A stretch of 64,000 nt of DNA from Galeopsis tetrahit (GCA_963675135.1 CAVLYN010000087.1:113501-177500); one strand, 5' to 3'; positions 28,570 to 41,483 are shown, counted from the first letter of the stretch. Numbers and translations: made by a program. The notes: a model not told the origin generated them from the letters alone.

Positions 28570-31360
28570 TTCATCTTCTTCATTGCACTTTTTAGTGTCA
28601 CATGTTAAATGCGATATTCGTGCGCATGACATCCTTTGCAAGATACATATTTAATATCCAAAATGACTAAAACAATTTAATTTTTGGATTATGCGGATTT
28701 ATCTTGGAGCTGATAATTGTGTATCTTTGACATTTTCAATTTATTGTCTAACGAATAGATGGTAGTATTTCACAAATACTTTGTTTTCCACCATTTATTA
28801 TTGTTAAAAAAGTTTTTATTACAATAGCACCAGAGGTAAGTGTTAATTAATTGGCACAATGGTTGCTTGAGTTGTACGTCCTTTAATTGCTGGATATTTT
28901 AGTGGCACGTGTTAGCTGCGATATTCGTGCGCATGCATCCTTTGCAGGATATATATTTAATATCGTCTAAATTGACCAAGACAATTTAAACAAAGAATTT
29001 GAATTTATTAATTGTATATCTAATTTATTTTTGTTAAGTATTTATTTTAAAATAAATAAAAGTATTGTTGTTATAAAAGAGAATCAGGGGAGGGGTGGTT
29101 GGTAAGGGAGTCACTCATGCAACAGACCATATAGCCAAAGCCAATTGCCATCCTTCGTTATGTCAGGTCGATCATTACATGAAATATCGGGACTCCATTC
29201 TCGCCCCATTTCACAGAAGAATGGACATTCAATAATACACGATCTTATTTGCGCGTATTTTTCATTCTATGGAGCCAACCTCCACTTCGAACAAGCGTTA
29301 CACTCAAAAGCCCCAACAGATGGAAAAGAATTGCCTACAAATCACTCAAGTTCCAAATTGTTGGTAAGTTATTTCACGCGTGAGAGCCGCACGCGTGCAT
29401 ATCTAGCAATTTTAAAAATATGGCAAAAAATGACTAAAATTGTACACTCCTTTCTATGCTCATACATTGTTCAAAACCTAACTCTAGGTTAATATATTAT
29501 TTCAAGAAATCACCAAAAACTAATAATTAAAGAATACATAAATTAAAGGCTTTCTTGTATTTTCTTGGGTGAAAGTCGCACGTTGCCCGTTCATTTCTTG
29601 TGAATTAATTGATTTCGATTTTTGTTCCATTTGAGTGCGATTATTTTGGGGGTGGAATTAGGCTTCGTTTTAATTCTTGCGTTTTTTTATGAGAATTTGT
29701 TGCTGATCATAGGAGTGCAACCTTCCGCACAATATTGGAATGACATTAATCACTTAATCTACATCAAGTATTGGAACGATAATTTTCACACAAGTTAAAT
29801 CTACTACAAATCTACAGTATGGGAATAACATTAATCTAATCTAGTGTAAATACCATTAAAATCAATTGGGCGTGAATGTGCATGTTTGAGTCCGACGAGT
29901 TCGGCTTAGTCCGGTGAGTAAGTGCTTGAGGGCGTGAGGCGCGAGTCTGGGCGTAAGGAGAGTCCGGAAAAACGACCGAGAAGCAACCGGAGAACGTGGT
30001 GTGCAGCACAGCGACGCAGGTATGGTACTAGGGTTTCTTTCTTTTGGGAGGGGAGAAAGTAAACAGCAATTCAGAATTATTTGTTTTAATATTTTTTAAT
30101 TAATAACACAATATAATAAATTACATTATAAAATTATTATTTTATTAATGTTTCGGTATGTCGAAATTATCGATATTTTGGGTATGCTGAAATTTGAATC
30201 CATGCACATATTAAGAAAATTATTAATATTTTTGTGGCACGTGTTAGATGCGATATTCGTGCACATAAATCGTTTGCAGGATATATATTTAATATCCAAA
30301 TTGACTAAGACAATTTAAACTAAGAATTTCAATTCATTTGTAGCTCTAATTTATTTTTGTTAGATAATTTTAAGTTATGTATTTTAAAATTAAAATAAAT
30401 AAAAGTACAAATTTAGAATACAAGTACAAATTTTATTTTACATTATTAATTTTACGAGATTTTCTTGATTTTTAGAATATATTTTTTCTCAGCGCGCGCA
30501 TCCTTTGGAGGATATATATTTAATATCCAAATTGACCAAGACAATTTAAACAAAGAATTTTAATTCATTAATTGTAGATCTAATTTATTTTTGTTAAGTA
30601 TTTATTTTAAAATAAATAAAAGTCTAGTATTGTTGTAAATAAAATATAATTATGGTCCAGTGACATTTTTGATGATGTCAAAGTAGAGAATGAGAGACGG
30701 CTGGGGTTTGAGGTGACGGAGAGTGTGGAGACGACAGAATTGGTCGCTGGAGATGAGCAATGACCAGTGTTTGCCTACAGATTTGAATCCTTCGAGATTT
30801 TACTAAAATGCGCCGCCGCCAATGTATCTTTTACTCTTATTCGTTGTGGGACATAAATCTCACAAATAACAATCTAACACTCTTACATTTATATAGTTTT
30901 TTCCTATGTTTCTTTTACTCATATTCGATATGAAATCTTACATATGTATTATTTTAGTTTAATATTTGTTATTTTACTATATTTATTTTAATATGATTTT
31001 TATAAGTAACATAGAAAATATTAAAATAAAATACATAAATATTATTTTACCGGTGCCTACACCGGTTTGGTCACCGGTTCGGTTATGAAATTAAACACTG
31101 TATTTAATATCCAAATTGACTAAAACAATTTAATTTTTTTATCATGCGGATTTATCTTGAAGCTGATAATTGTGTATCTTTGACATTTTCAATTTATTAT
31201 CTAACGAATAGATGGTAGTATTTCACCAGTACTTTGTTTTCCACCATTTATTATTGTTAAAAAGGTAAAATACTAGTCAGAAAAATTAGTAGTTAATATA
31301 TATACATACAGAAGAATCGAAATATTAATACATAATCACCATTTTTTAATTTATAGCAGT
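28570..31360. repeat. R1-rich intergenic stretch
   Basis: R1 cores near 28,593-28,690, 28,905-29,062, 30,234-30,402 and 30,480-30,622. Between them, 29,100-29,690 is the inverted partner of the block at 2,329-3,010. 29,145-29,492 is an open frame of 115 codons that I do not recognise. 30,840-30,945 contains a poor inverted match to orphan promoter DNA. 31,095-31,260 repeats 28,660-28,810. No intact gene is visible. Confidence 0.7.
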
Positions 31361-31363
31361 ATC

Positions 31364-31415
31364 ATCCCACATCGAAACTTCGAGCAAGCATCGAGTAACA
31401 GGACAAATTTAAAAG
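31364..31415 (+). promoter_or_regulatory. U2 snRNA promoter (USE + TATA)
   Basis: Perfect ATCCCACATCG (31,364-31,374) and ATTTAAAAG (31,407-31,415), 32 bp apart and 33 bp before the start. Confidence 0.9.
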
Positions 31416-31439
31416 CATAATCGCATCACTGAAAATAGC

Positions 31440-31635
31440 ATACCTTTCTCGGCCTTTTGGCTAAGATCAAGTGTAGTATCTGTTCTTATCAGTTTAATAT
31501 CTGATATGTGAGCCATTGGCTCACACGATATTAAATTTATCTTTTGAGGGGGAGAGGCTGTCACGGCAGCTTGCTGCTGGGGCTTTCGAGCGTCGCCATG
31601 GCGTTGCACTACTGCCATGGCCTGGCGCACCCATC
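31440..31635 (+). ncRNA. U2: U2 snRNA, copy 2
   Basis: U2 pairs with the intron branch site. The 196-nt RNA begins AUACCUUUCUCGGCCUUUUG and contains GUGUAGUAUCUGUUCU (branch-site pairing), stem-loop IIa, the Sm-type site UUAUCUUUUGAGG and the terminal loop GUUGCACUACUGCC. Stem IIa is UGAGCC-AUU-GGCUCA where the common plant form is UGGGCC/GGCCCA: both strands changed together. Stem IV likewise has an extra G-C pair on both sides. AATTCAA (31,637-31,643) may be part of the 3' box. Downstream DNA from 31,745 is CACTA-like, inverted. Very likely functional. Confidence 0.96.
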
Positions 31636-32236
31636 CAATTCAAACTTAACGATTAATTGTGATGCGACAGGTTGGTTATATATAAGAAAAAATGGTGTTG
31701 TCGACTGTCAACAGCTTGTCTTAACTGCTGGCTACGCATGGTTTGTTGAAACCCTTCTATTCATAAATTATGACGGAGTTGCATCAATTTTGTTAAAATA
31801 GGCAACGTTTATGAAAAAAAATGTATTCATTGAAAAAAAATGTATTCACAGATATAGGGAGATTAAAGTCAATTTGGTCCCATATCAATTTATCCATTAC
31901 CTTTTTTAATTGCTCAATTTTAGTCCTACTTCGCCAGAAAGCCCCTTAAAGGAGTAACTGCTATTCTATTAATTCCAAAAGAAACTAACTAATACTCTAT
32001 TAAGCCCAAGAACCTAAAAGAAAGACTAACTTAATCCAATATAGGCCTAATACTCTATTAAGCCCCTTAAAGGAGTAACTGCTATTCTGTTAATTCCAAA
32101 AGAAACTAACTAATACTCTATTAAGCCCAAGAACCTAAAAGGTAAGTCTCCCAGCTTATCAATCTGTTGCCACTGGATCTGAACAGTTCAATCATATATT
32201 CGAATAAATTAAGCAACCATGTTGGACTTGAATTGG

Positions 32237-32398
32237 GGCAGGGGCCGCGCGAACGCAGGTCCCCTCTGGCACAAATTATGACGTAGGCTCGACCACTTGG
32301 TCCGACCTTAGAAGGGCGCCCCTCCTGGGTGCAATGGAGGTCGCCAACCTAGGCCATGAACCTTGCTTATCGCCCATTGACCCCGTCCAGGTAAGTAT
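32237..32398 (-). ncRNA. U1: U1 snRNA, divergent type, copy 2
   Basis: Identical to the U1 at 416-577 in the positions checked, including the altered loop I (GAUAAGCAAGG) and the perfect 3' box (32,222-32,235). It points towards U2, 602 bp away, so U2 and this U1 converge. Confidence 0.93.
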
Positions 32399-32419
32399 GG
32401 AGCATGATGGACATCGAAA

Positions 32420-32474
32420 CTATTTTATACAGCAGCATCCCCGCAGTATTTTCTCTCTTTCTCCGAAGTGGGAG
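32420..32474 (-). promoter_or_regulatory. U1 snRNA promoter, copy 2
   Basis: Same two boxes as 599-653 (diverged upstream element CTCCCACTTCG, GTATAAAATAG). Confidence 0.8.
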
Positions 32475-32510
32475 AAAATGACAGACATAGTACATGTTTA
32501 TTTCATTTTA

Positions 32511-32871
32511 GACACAAGGAGGAATTTTGCTGAGACAAGCTCACGAACAAAGTGATAGTCAAGATCTATATGTTTGGCCCGTTTATGAGCACTTGGATTT
32601 TGACTAAGAAAGGTGGCACTATTATTGTCCGGAGTATAGGATCGGGCGAAGAGGAATGGAGACCCGAAGCTCACGAAGGAGATTTAGCACACAAACAATT
32701 TCCGAAGCAGCATTTGCCATGGCGCGATACTCGGATTCACAGCTAGAGCGAGAGGCCGTAGGTTGCACTCCAAGAGACAAGGTTTCCACCGAGAAAAATT
32801 AAGTATCCATCGGTTGAGCGTCACACAACGAGCCCAATCAGCATCAGGATAAGCCATTAATTGTTCATCGT
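32511..32871 (-). pseudogene. Degenerate copia RNase H fragment, copy 2
   Basis: Copy of 690-1,050 with a change CATCAGGATAAG against CATCAGAATAAG. Confidence 0.8.
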
Positions 32872-35800
32872 GATAACTAGCTCTCTGCCATTTACGTACA
32901 CTTTACCCAACCACCTCTCAATCGACTCTCTTCTATATCAAATTTACTTTTATTTATTTTAAAATAAATACTTAACAAAAATAAATTAGATCTACAATTA
33001 ATGAATTAAAATATTTTTGATTAAATTTTCTTGGTCAATTTGCATATTAAATGTATACCCTGCAAAGGATGCATGCGCACGAATATCGCATCTAACACGT
33101 GCATGACACACAAGACTTCTACTTTCATCCAATTCTCAATTCTCATAAGCTTATACCTTATACTTTCACCATTCCAAACCCCCAAAATACTGAGTTCTTG
33201 CAATGGCCTTCTATTACTACGATCTGAAAACAATTCTAGTTGTCTACATTCCCACCACTAAGCAATCCAGAAAGATTACTCTTACTTTTAGTGATAAACA
33301 TACTTTTGTCAACATATAAAATCTAACGCGTGCAATAATAATCATAAAAAATGTGTGTAATATGAGAATAGATAAAAAAAAATATTTCACATCTCCAGAA
33401 TCTCCCCAAATATAAATTTATAATAAAAGGACCAAAACAATTACTCTTATGACCAAAAGGAGCAATGACGGATAATTTTGTTCTCCCAAAAAATTTAAAA
33501 CAATCAAGTCATATGAAAAAACTGAATGAAAATGATAATAGTGCAAGTCTCTTGTTTTATTTGGTGATAGTTTAAAAGGGGGTCTATTTCTTGTTCGCCC
33601 TAGGCCAAAATAATGCCGGAAAACTGTTTCAGTTTCTGTCCCTCGAAGAAGAGGAAGACCCAATGTAGTTCGTTACTAGCCTCCCAATAAACTGAGCTGC
33701 TATCGCTGAGACGCGTGCAAGCTACATCATAAAAAAAAAATGAATAGAATAGTTAGTAGCATCAAAAAAAGAATATTTTCAAATTTTGAAGAATATTTTA
33801 TGGCTGAATTTCTGATCTGACCCTATATATACAAAAGTTTATATTGCATAATTTCATAACAATGTAGTATTACAGTATGTAATTTTTACCCTCTTCTCGA
33901 AGCTGAAGCAAGCGTCTAACACGTGCCACTAAATTATTTTGCGTTGTGCAAAAACACATTTCAACCAGAAAAACTCAGAAATTACTAATATAAAAAACAA
34001 TATACTTTCAATCTAGAAAAAAAATATTTACAGAAAAAAGAAATGTTCGTGCACTGGTAAATTATTCTCCTCCAAACTTTCTTCTCTTAAGCTGAGCTAA
34101 AGTTTTTTTGCAAAGAAAAATTAATTCAAATTGAAGAATGAAACAGACTAGGATATATGGTTTATTGCAGGAGTGACTCCTTTATAGGGAAAATTGCCCT
34201 TTGGTCATGTATGTCAAATAATTTTCGATCCTTTTTTCATACACTTTTAGTCCTGTAGTAAGTTTCTGATAGTTTTAATGGATGAAAATTGCGTAAACCG
34301 TTAAAGAATATTAAACATTTGGTCCTGTAAGTATGAGATAAAATCACATCCGATCCTTTTTCATACACTTTCAGTCCTATAATAAATTTATGTCTGTTTT
34401 AACGTACGTATGAAAATTGTGTGAAAGTTACGCACCCGCTAAAACTCATCCAAAAGCCTAATATCGGATTAAAAAAATTCTCATAAAAAAATACATGAAA
34501 ACGAACCCTAATTCCACCCCGAAAAAATCGCACTCAAATGGAACAAAAATCGAAATCAATTAATTCACAGGAAATGTACGGGCAACATGCGACTTTCACC
34601 CAAAAAAAAGAACAAGAAAACCTTTAATTTATGTATTCTTTCATTATTAGTTTTTGGTGATTTCATGAAACAATATAACAAACCAGAGTTAGGTTTCGAA
34701 TAACGTACGAGCATTGAAAGGAGTGTACAGTTTTAGTCATTTTTTGCCGATATTTTAAAAATTGCCAGAAATGCACGCGTGTGGCTCTCACGCGTGAAAT
34801 AACTTACCAACAATTTGGAACTTGAAATGTCTATCAGCAATTATTTTCCATTTGTTGGGGTTACCAACAATTATATAAGAGCGCGTATTGAATGTCCGTT
34901 CTTTTGTCGTTTTATAATGGGTTATTTACCAACAAAAATATTTAGTATGAATAGCATGTGCTTAATGGTGTAATTCATTTGATTGGGTGCTCTTTTCTTA
35001 TTTCCCGTGGACTGATACTGAAACTGTAATAGAGTAATAATATTCTTTTCCCTCAAAAAATAAATAAATTAAGTATCGAAAAACATATTTTCATTTATGC
35101 GGAATGAATATTCTATTTCTCCCTCTCTTTCACTCTTTGTAACTGTTTTGCATTCACACTATCAACCCGTTCTTTTCATTGACCCATATTTATTCTTCAA
35201 TTGACGGTATCTGCCACCGGGGTGAGTAATATTCTGGCTTTCGTTACCACTTCCATGTCTTGCTTCCTGTGATAAATTGTATATTTCTTATAAATTTTAT
35301 TATGGTAGTGACTATAGTTTTCTTGTTTCCAAAAGATGTTGGGTTGTGTGTATTTCAACATGATTTTTGACGATCGATGAAATAGCTGCGTCATGTGTTA
35401 ATACTCTGTACACTGGAATCTAATTGTTGCTTGAGTTATAAAAAAAAAAGAAAGTATTTTATAAATCTTATATCTGATAAATTGATCTTTTAATTTGTTG
35501 TAAAAGGTAATGGCTAAATTGATATTGATGTTCTTGTGCGAAAATGTAAACTCTAGCATATGAGTGATTGCAAATCTAAATTCAAATCAACAAATAAAGT
35601 CTAGTACGTGCAAAAATAATCACTAAGAACGTGCGTAATATGAGAATGAAGCATTGGTGTTTATAAGTTCATTTTATTCTCAGCTTTGCAGATTTGTACA
35701 AGGGTTAGTAGGCTCCCTTAATTATTTATTTGTTATCTTTAGAAATGGTTTCTTAAAATGTTTTACAATTTATTCTTTGTTAGCAGATATTAAAGCTATT

Positions 35801-36502
35801 CCATATCTAGGTGCATAAGGAGGCAGTCATTAGAACTTGCCAAAAATTGTATATGGTTTATTCTTTTGTCTATGGCACTGTCAAGTTGCAGCAGATCGTC
35901 TTTCCCTTCAAGCTCTTTTATACCTTTTATTTGAAGGGGATTAAAGATATTCCGGCTGAGCTCGTCGTTAAACCGGTGCCGCCGTTGAGCCGGCCGCAGC
36001 GGCTAAGGCACTTGAGCCTCACGCCACGCTTTCCAACTTTACCAATTGATCCATGTTCCTTTTTTTTTTTTTTTCTAATGAAAAACTTTGATAGATATGA
36101 TGATGATTTGAACGGCCCAAAATGAATTGCAGATTTATTTGATATACAGACAATTGAACGATTTTTACGTAATTAACCTTTAGACTAATCTACCGTACCA
36201 ATCTAGATCTTGAATGAGAATTAATCCATAATTCTAATTTACATTATAATCAAAATTAATAAGAAATCCCTAACTATATTTTTTAAAATTTATAATGATA
36301 AGATTTGTGTTAATTAAGATTATGCATGGATTGAGGGCCATCAACAATGTACATTTTTTGTTTTAAGCTAATTTTTACTTGAAATATGATATTAGGCTTT
36401 TCTCTCATTGTCCCAAACCCAGTAAGAATGCGTGGAGCAAAGAAAATTAAACTAAAGAATTTTTGAATACTTTGAACTCATTAATATTTTCTTGGTTTGT
36501 AG

Positions 36503-36709
36503 GGAAAGCTTAACTACAAAGAAAATAACGAGTTAAGAGCTGAAAATGACAAACTCCGCGAGGAGAATATGATCATTAACAAAGCTCTAACAAGTGATCG
36601 ACTTTGCTGCGATTGTAGCTGCTCTGTTGTCGACAGCGAGGAGGCCGAACGCTTGTTTCAGCTACGAGCAGAGAATGCTCGTCTGCCTAATGACTTTTGT
36701 TGTCTATAA
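36503..36709 (+). pseudogene. HD-ZIP IV zipper exon fragment, copy 2
   Basis: Copy of 4,682-4,888 with the same splice acceptor and stop. Confidence 0.82.
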
Positions 36710-37569
36710 TGTATTTGTTATCCAGTATTCCTATATTACCCTCAGTAACGTCTTATACAAAGAAGTCACTCCTGCAACAAACCATATATCCTTTAATATA
36801 TTTTGGCCAATATTATTGCACAAAGATTGCCCCTTATAAGAAATACAAATAGAAGTGAATATTCGTCAGTGTATATAACATTAATATTTATTTATTATTG
36901 CGTATAAATTAATACAATGATATTCGAGCTGTAGTAACACAATATTTTATTCTAATGGTCGAACTAAAACACTAGGGATCTGGATGTGATATCGGGTTGC
37001 TGCTTATTGTTTGTTGATTGGTATAATATTTGTTTGTAATGAACTTATTTTGTTGCTCGATTTATTCAAATTATGCTTGAAACGAGAAATATAGTACTGT
37101 TTTGTTATTTTTGAAGGTAAAATGATAATTTTGTGAAGCAAAACACGTTTCAAATATTTGTTGGAGTCAATCGATCGAACGAGCAAAATACGTACGAAGA
37201 GATAAGGAAGCCCGAGAGTAGTCTGTTTTTAAGAAGAGATAAGCAAAACATGTCTCATATGTATAATGGTATTAGTTTTCTTGAACAATAATATATATAC
37301 GGAGTAGTTTTTTTATAAACAATAGTATTATTAGTGTCCATTCAGGGATGGAACCGGGAATTGCGATTAGGGAGGGCCGACGATACAAAACAATACACAT
37401 GAACGATAATATATATATAGTAAAATTCAACTATATTATATACTTCAATGTAAAGAGGTTGAGGAACTTGAGCTATATATGAATTTCAAAATTTTAACAA
37501 TAGATTCATTGTAATTTGGTTGATTTTTCTTGAAAACAAATACAAAAGAAGAATAACCCCCAAACCACT

Positions 37570-37580
37570 ATCCCACATAG
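37570..37580 (+). promoter_or_regulatory. U5 upstream element cut off by CACTA insertion
   Basis: ATCCCACATAG remains, but the CACTA element begins 28 bp later, where the TATA-like box should be. No U5 body follows. The intact arrangement is at 5,749. Copy: 55,492-55,502. Confidence 0.82.
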
Positions 37581-37608
37581 GATAGGACCAAATAAATACT
37601 AAGAGTCG

Positions 37609-40600
37609 CACTACAAGAAAACAGTAAAATTCCAACAGAAAAATTCCAACAGAGAAATAAATCGTTGGAATTTTAAAAATTCCAACAGTTTTTCCAACAA
37701 CATAATTAACCGTTGGAAAAATCCAACAGAGATTCCAACACCTTATGAAAACTGTTGGAATTTACCGTTGGAAAAGACATTGGAAATTTTAAAATATATA
37801 TTCCAACAAACATTCCAACGACACCATAAAGTTGGAATGATTCTCCTAAATAAATGATATGTTTATATTTAATTCCAACAAAATTTCCAATGACATAATA
37901 TCGTTGGAATTAATTTTTAATTATTCCAATAAAAATTCCATTTGACGCTTAACTGTTGGAATGGTTTGCCTAAATTAAATTATATTTGTGAATTTTTATA
38001 TTTCATTCCAATAGAATTTCCAACGACATGTTATCGTTGGATTTTTTTTTTAATTATTCAAATAATAATTCCATTGATGTTCCTCTATTGAAATGGTTTC
38101 CTAAATCAAATAATATTTTTATATATAATTCCAAGAAAATTTCCAACAGATTAAGATCGATGGACTTTTTTGTTAATTATTCCAACGAAATTTCCAATGA
38201 TTATAAACCAATGAAATGATTTTCATAATTTAGTGATAAAAGTCCTCTCATCTGCAAGATTTATTTAAATGATGGGTACCCTCTCATTACAATTAAATTT
38301 GGCCATCATTAAAATACTAAAAACTGTGAGAATTTTTTATTTCGTCACCACATAAAAAATTTCTCATTACAAATTTGTAAATTTAATGACGATATTAAAA
38401 AATATATTACAATAATAACATGTAACAATTTTAATAATAATTGGTGATGAAATTTGAATTCATGAAAAAATATATTTTGTAGACTATGCTAATTTTTCAT
38501 CATTAATTATTAAAAATAATTAGTAATAAAATTACTTTGTCACAATTATAATTAGTGACAATATTAATAATAATTAGTAACAATATTTTACGTTATAAGA
38601 AAATATTTCACGACAATGCTAATTTTCACCATCTAATTATTGAAATATTAATCATTGACAACATTATTTTATTACAATACAAATTTAATAATAATTAGTG
38701 ACAATGTTATTTGTCGTCAATATTTATTTTAAATAATTAGTGACAAAATGCATTCATCGTAATAATACATGACAATGTTAATAATAGTGGATGATAAAAT
38801 TCAATGACATACTCTACAATATGTTTTCAAGGCGAAACTATTTTTTGTAATTAATTATACAAAATAATTATTGACAAAAAATATTCATCCACCAACTATT
38901 GATGGCAATTTTAATAATAATTTGAAACAATATTTAACTTCATAAAATACATATTTTAAAACATTTCATTTTTGTGATAAAATAATTGTGACAATAATAA
39001 TTTGTGACAATTTTATAATAATTGATACATAGTTCCACGCTATAAAAATTACTTTCATGGTAATGCTATTATTCATCACTAATCATTAATTGACGATAAT
39101 ATTTTTTTTGTTACAATAATAATAGGTGGCAATATTCAACATTATAAAAATATACTTATGAAAACCACTAACCAAACAATTATATTTTCTTACCCCTCCT
39201 CTTTACTCCCAAATGGCACGAATACAAAATTACAATAAACGAGTGCTTGAAATCTAAATAAACTCAAGTTTTATTATGCAGCTACCCCCCACATAACTGC
39301 TTCAATTTGTAAATTTATATATGCAAAATCAAATAATTAACCAACTGCTTCAAACAATTAAAATGTAGCATCTGACACTATAGAACCCTCTCAACAAGAT
39401 GGAAAAAATGGAACCATCCTTTAAAACTGAGAATCCAACAGAAAAGAAGTTTAAGGACCTAACTAATTCAAGGCTCGACACCAATTAAAATCCGTAGGCA
39501 ATTCAATCTCCCAAAACCAACAAACACCAATCAAATAACACAAATTTACAAAACTTTCATTGAACCACAATAAAATGTAAACTTTAAACAAATAAGATTA
39601 AAAAGAAACAGAGGAAATAAATATACAACTCACAAGGAATTAGATTAAAAAACTCATTCCTGAAAATTTCTACTAATTGAAACCTCATAAATAGCCAAAT
39701 AACACTTGGCTTCAACATACTAGAAAAGATCTCCAACACAAATTTTGTAATTTAACCACATTCTATTTTCCTTACAAACCAGCACAATTCAAGAATCTTC
39801 AAACTAAGTACCTACGGCCAGAAAAATTGAAACAAATTTAGCATGTTTCTTGAAATGACATTATTGTCATGATATAGCAAAAAGTAGTAGATAGCTATAT
39901 GTTCATCTACCTTAGTGAATGAAACAGTACAAACAAAGTCCAAGGAGGCTTTAGTTGACACAACACATCAATAAGAAGATACATCTTAGTGAATATTGAA
40001 CTTAGTTCTCTCTTATTAGCATACATCAATCCTGAACATATATGAATTCCTCATAGTACTCAATCTATAAAACATTTCATATTCAAATTTACTTTGATAA
40101 AAAAATGTTATGATGCTTAATTTTTAGTATTTTATCTTAAAATTTTATGTTCTTCCACTTATAATAAATCAAATAGAGGCCTGTCCTCCTCAATCCTGTC
40201 AAGTTGTTGGTTCCTAGTTACTAATGTTTCAACTGTTGGTCAGATAAATTGATCACACCAAACATATCTTATTAATCTTTATTAATAGTATTCAAGTCCA
40301 ATTATCGTGTTTACCAATATGTGATTCTACGAAGAGAGTAGTGGAATCTCTACGCAACAATGCCCCCACAAAGTCAGATTCTCCCTCCCAAGTCTTGAAC
40401 AACTAACAAGACCATCTCAAAACGTACATATTGTCAAAGCAGAGGTCAAGATAAAGGACATCTTAGGTCTTTTGTATAAAATTAAGGCAAAATGTGAAAA
40501 ATCATATGTTACATATAAGAGGCTGCAAAGGATAGAACATTTTTACCTTTAAAGGAAAATGAAATAGATATAACAAAAATTTGCCTTGTATCTAACCTGC

Positions 40601-40993
40601 TAATTTGATTTGATAGCATGGTCTCATCAACCATTGAAGAGCATGATGTTCAAGGAACTGCAATGTGAATGCTTCAAACCATGACCACTTTTGAGATTGA
40701 CTTTTCTTCAAACTATTGTCTTAGTATTTCTAGTAGAACACTCCAGATGCCACCGCCTTTCTCCAAAAGATATATAGATCCATATAAAATTCTTGTCGGC
40801 TGCATCATCTTTATACTTTGTTTTGTAAAAAAAAAAAATCATTGAATATATTCTTCTGAGTTTTGCAAATAGACAACACCATCTTTTCCAATGGTCAATT
40901 TTTCGTTGGAATTACCGTTGGAATCACTGATTCCAGCGGTAAAAATGCAAAAAATCGTTGGAATTTTTCTGTTGGAATTTCACTGTTTTCTTG
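37609..40993. mobile_element. CACTA transposon, copy 2, right terminus lost
   Basis: Starts CACTACAAGAAAACAGT. The inverted counterpart at the right end is ACTGTTTTCTTG (40,982-40,993), after which the last five bases TAGTG are missing and U5 upstream DNA continues. Subterminal ATTCCAACG and CGTTGGAAT motifs recur many times at 37,630-38,220 and 40,888-40,980. About 3.4 kb, with no transposase ORF, so non-autonomous. The interior at 39,190-40,860 has no recognised gene. Confidence 0.9.
38430..39130. repeat. Degenerate AT-rich repeat in CACTA interior
   Basis: AATTAGTGACAATATT-like motifs recur roughly every 40-90 bp, in imperfect copies and both senses (TAGTGACAA, CATCACTAAT). It may be a nested element. 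Copy at 56,352-57,052. Confidence 0.7.
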
Positions 40994-41282
40994 AACAATA
41001 ATATATATACGGAGTAGTTTTTTTATAAACAATAGTATTATTAGTGTCCATTATTCAGGGATGGAACCGGGAATTGCGATTAGGGAGGGCCGACGATACA
41101 ATACAATACACATGAACGATAATATATATATAGTAAAATTCAACTATATTATATACTTAAATGTAAAGAGGTCGAGGAACCTGAGCTATATATGAATTTC
41201 AAAATTTTAACAATAGATTCATTGTAATTTGGTTGATTTTTCTTGAAAACAAATACAAAAGAAGAATAACCCCCAAACCACT

Positions 41283-41333
41283 ATCCCACATAGGATAGGA
41301 CCAAATAAATACTAAGAGTCAGTTGAATAAATT
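41283..41333 (+). promoter_or_regulatory. U5 snRNA promoter (USE + TATA-like)
   Basis: ATCCCACATAG (41,283-41,293) and AATAAATT (41,326-41,333). This is the native promoter order, without the 363-bp insertion of copy 2. Confidence 0.8.
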
Positions 41334-41362
41334 GAAAGGAGAGAGGAGATGTAAAATCACGC

Positions 41363-41483
41363 AGCTGCGCGGTGAGCACAAACCGAACTATTCTTTCGCC
41401 TTTTACTAAAGAATACCGTGTGCACGCCGCAATTCAAGCAGCATACGCCTCTTTTTGGAGGGTTTTTTCTTTAAGAAATGCCC
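41363..41483 (+). ncRNA. U5: U5 snRNA, gene 6
   Basis: Same RNA as gene 4 (CACAAACCGAAC, AGAAATGCCCC type) but behind its own promoter. 3' box at 41,484-41,501. It lies 370 bp after the CACTA right end, so it is the intact U5 that follows the CACTA-broken U5 promoter in the array. Confidence 0.92.

Larger units (their letters stand above)
22701..40993 (+). repeat. Segmental duplication copy 2 (full unit)
   Basis: Every feature from about 23,463 onward recurs 17,922 bp to the right. Near the left edge this copy has 363 extra bases (23,100-23,462) relative to copy 3. I saw only isolated single-base differences between copies 2 and 3 (for example 40,796 against 58,718). Confidence 0.95.

Noticed and set aside
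30840..30945. Inverted upstream-element-like sequences (GTGGGAC, ATTCGATATGAAAT) as another snRNA promoter pair
   Set aside because: Both elements have several mismatches and no snRNA follows; at best a decayed copy of the orphan promoters.
38430..39130. CRISPR-like or satellite array
   Set aside because: Motif spacing is irregular and the copies are imperfect and in both senses; this is transposon-type repeat DNA in a plant.
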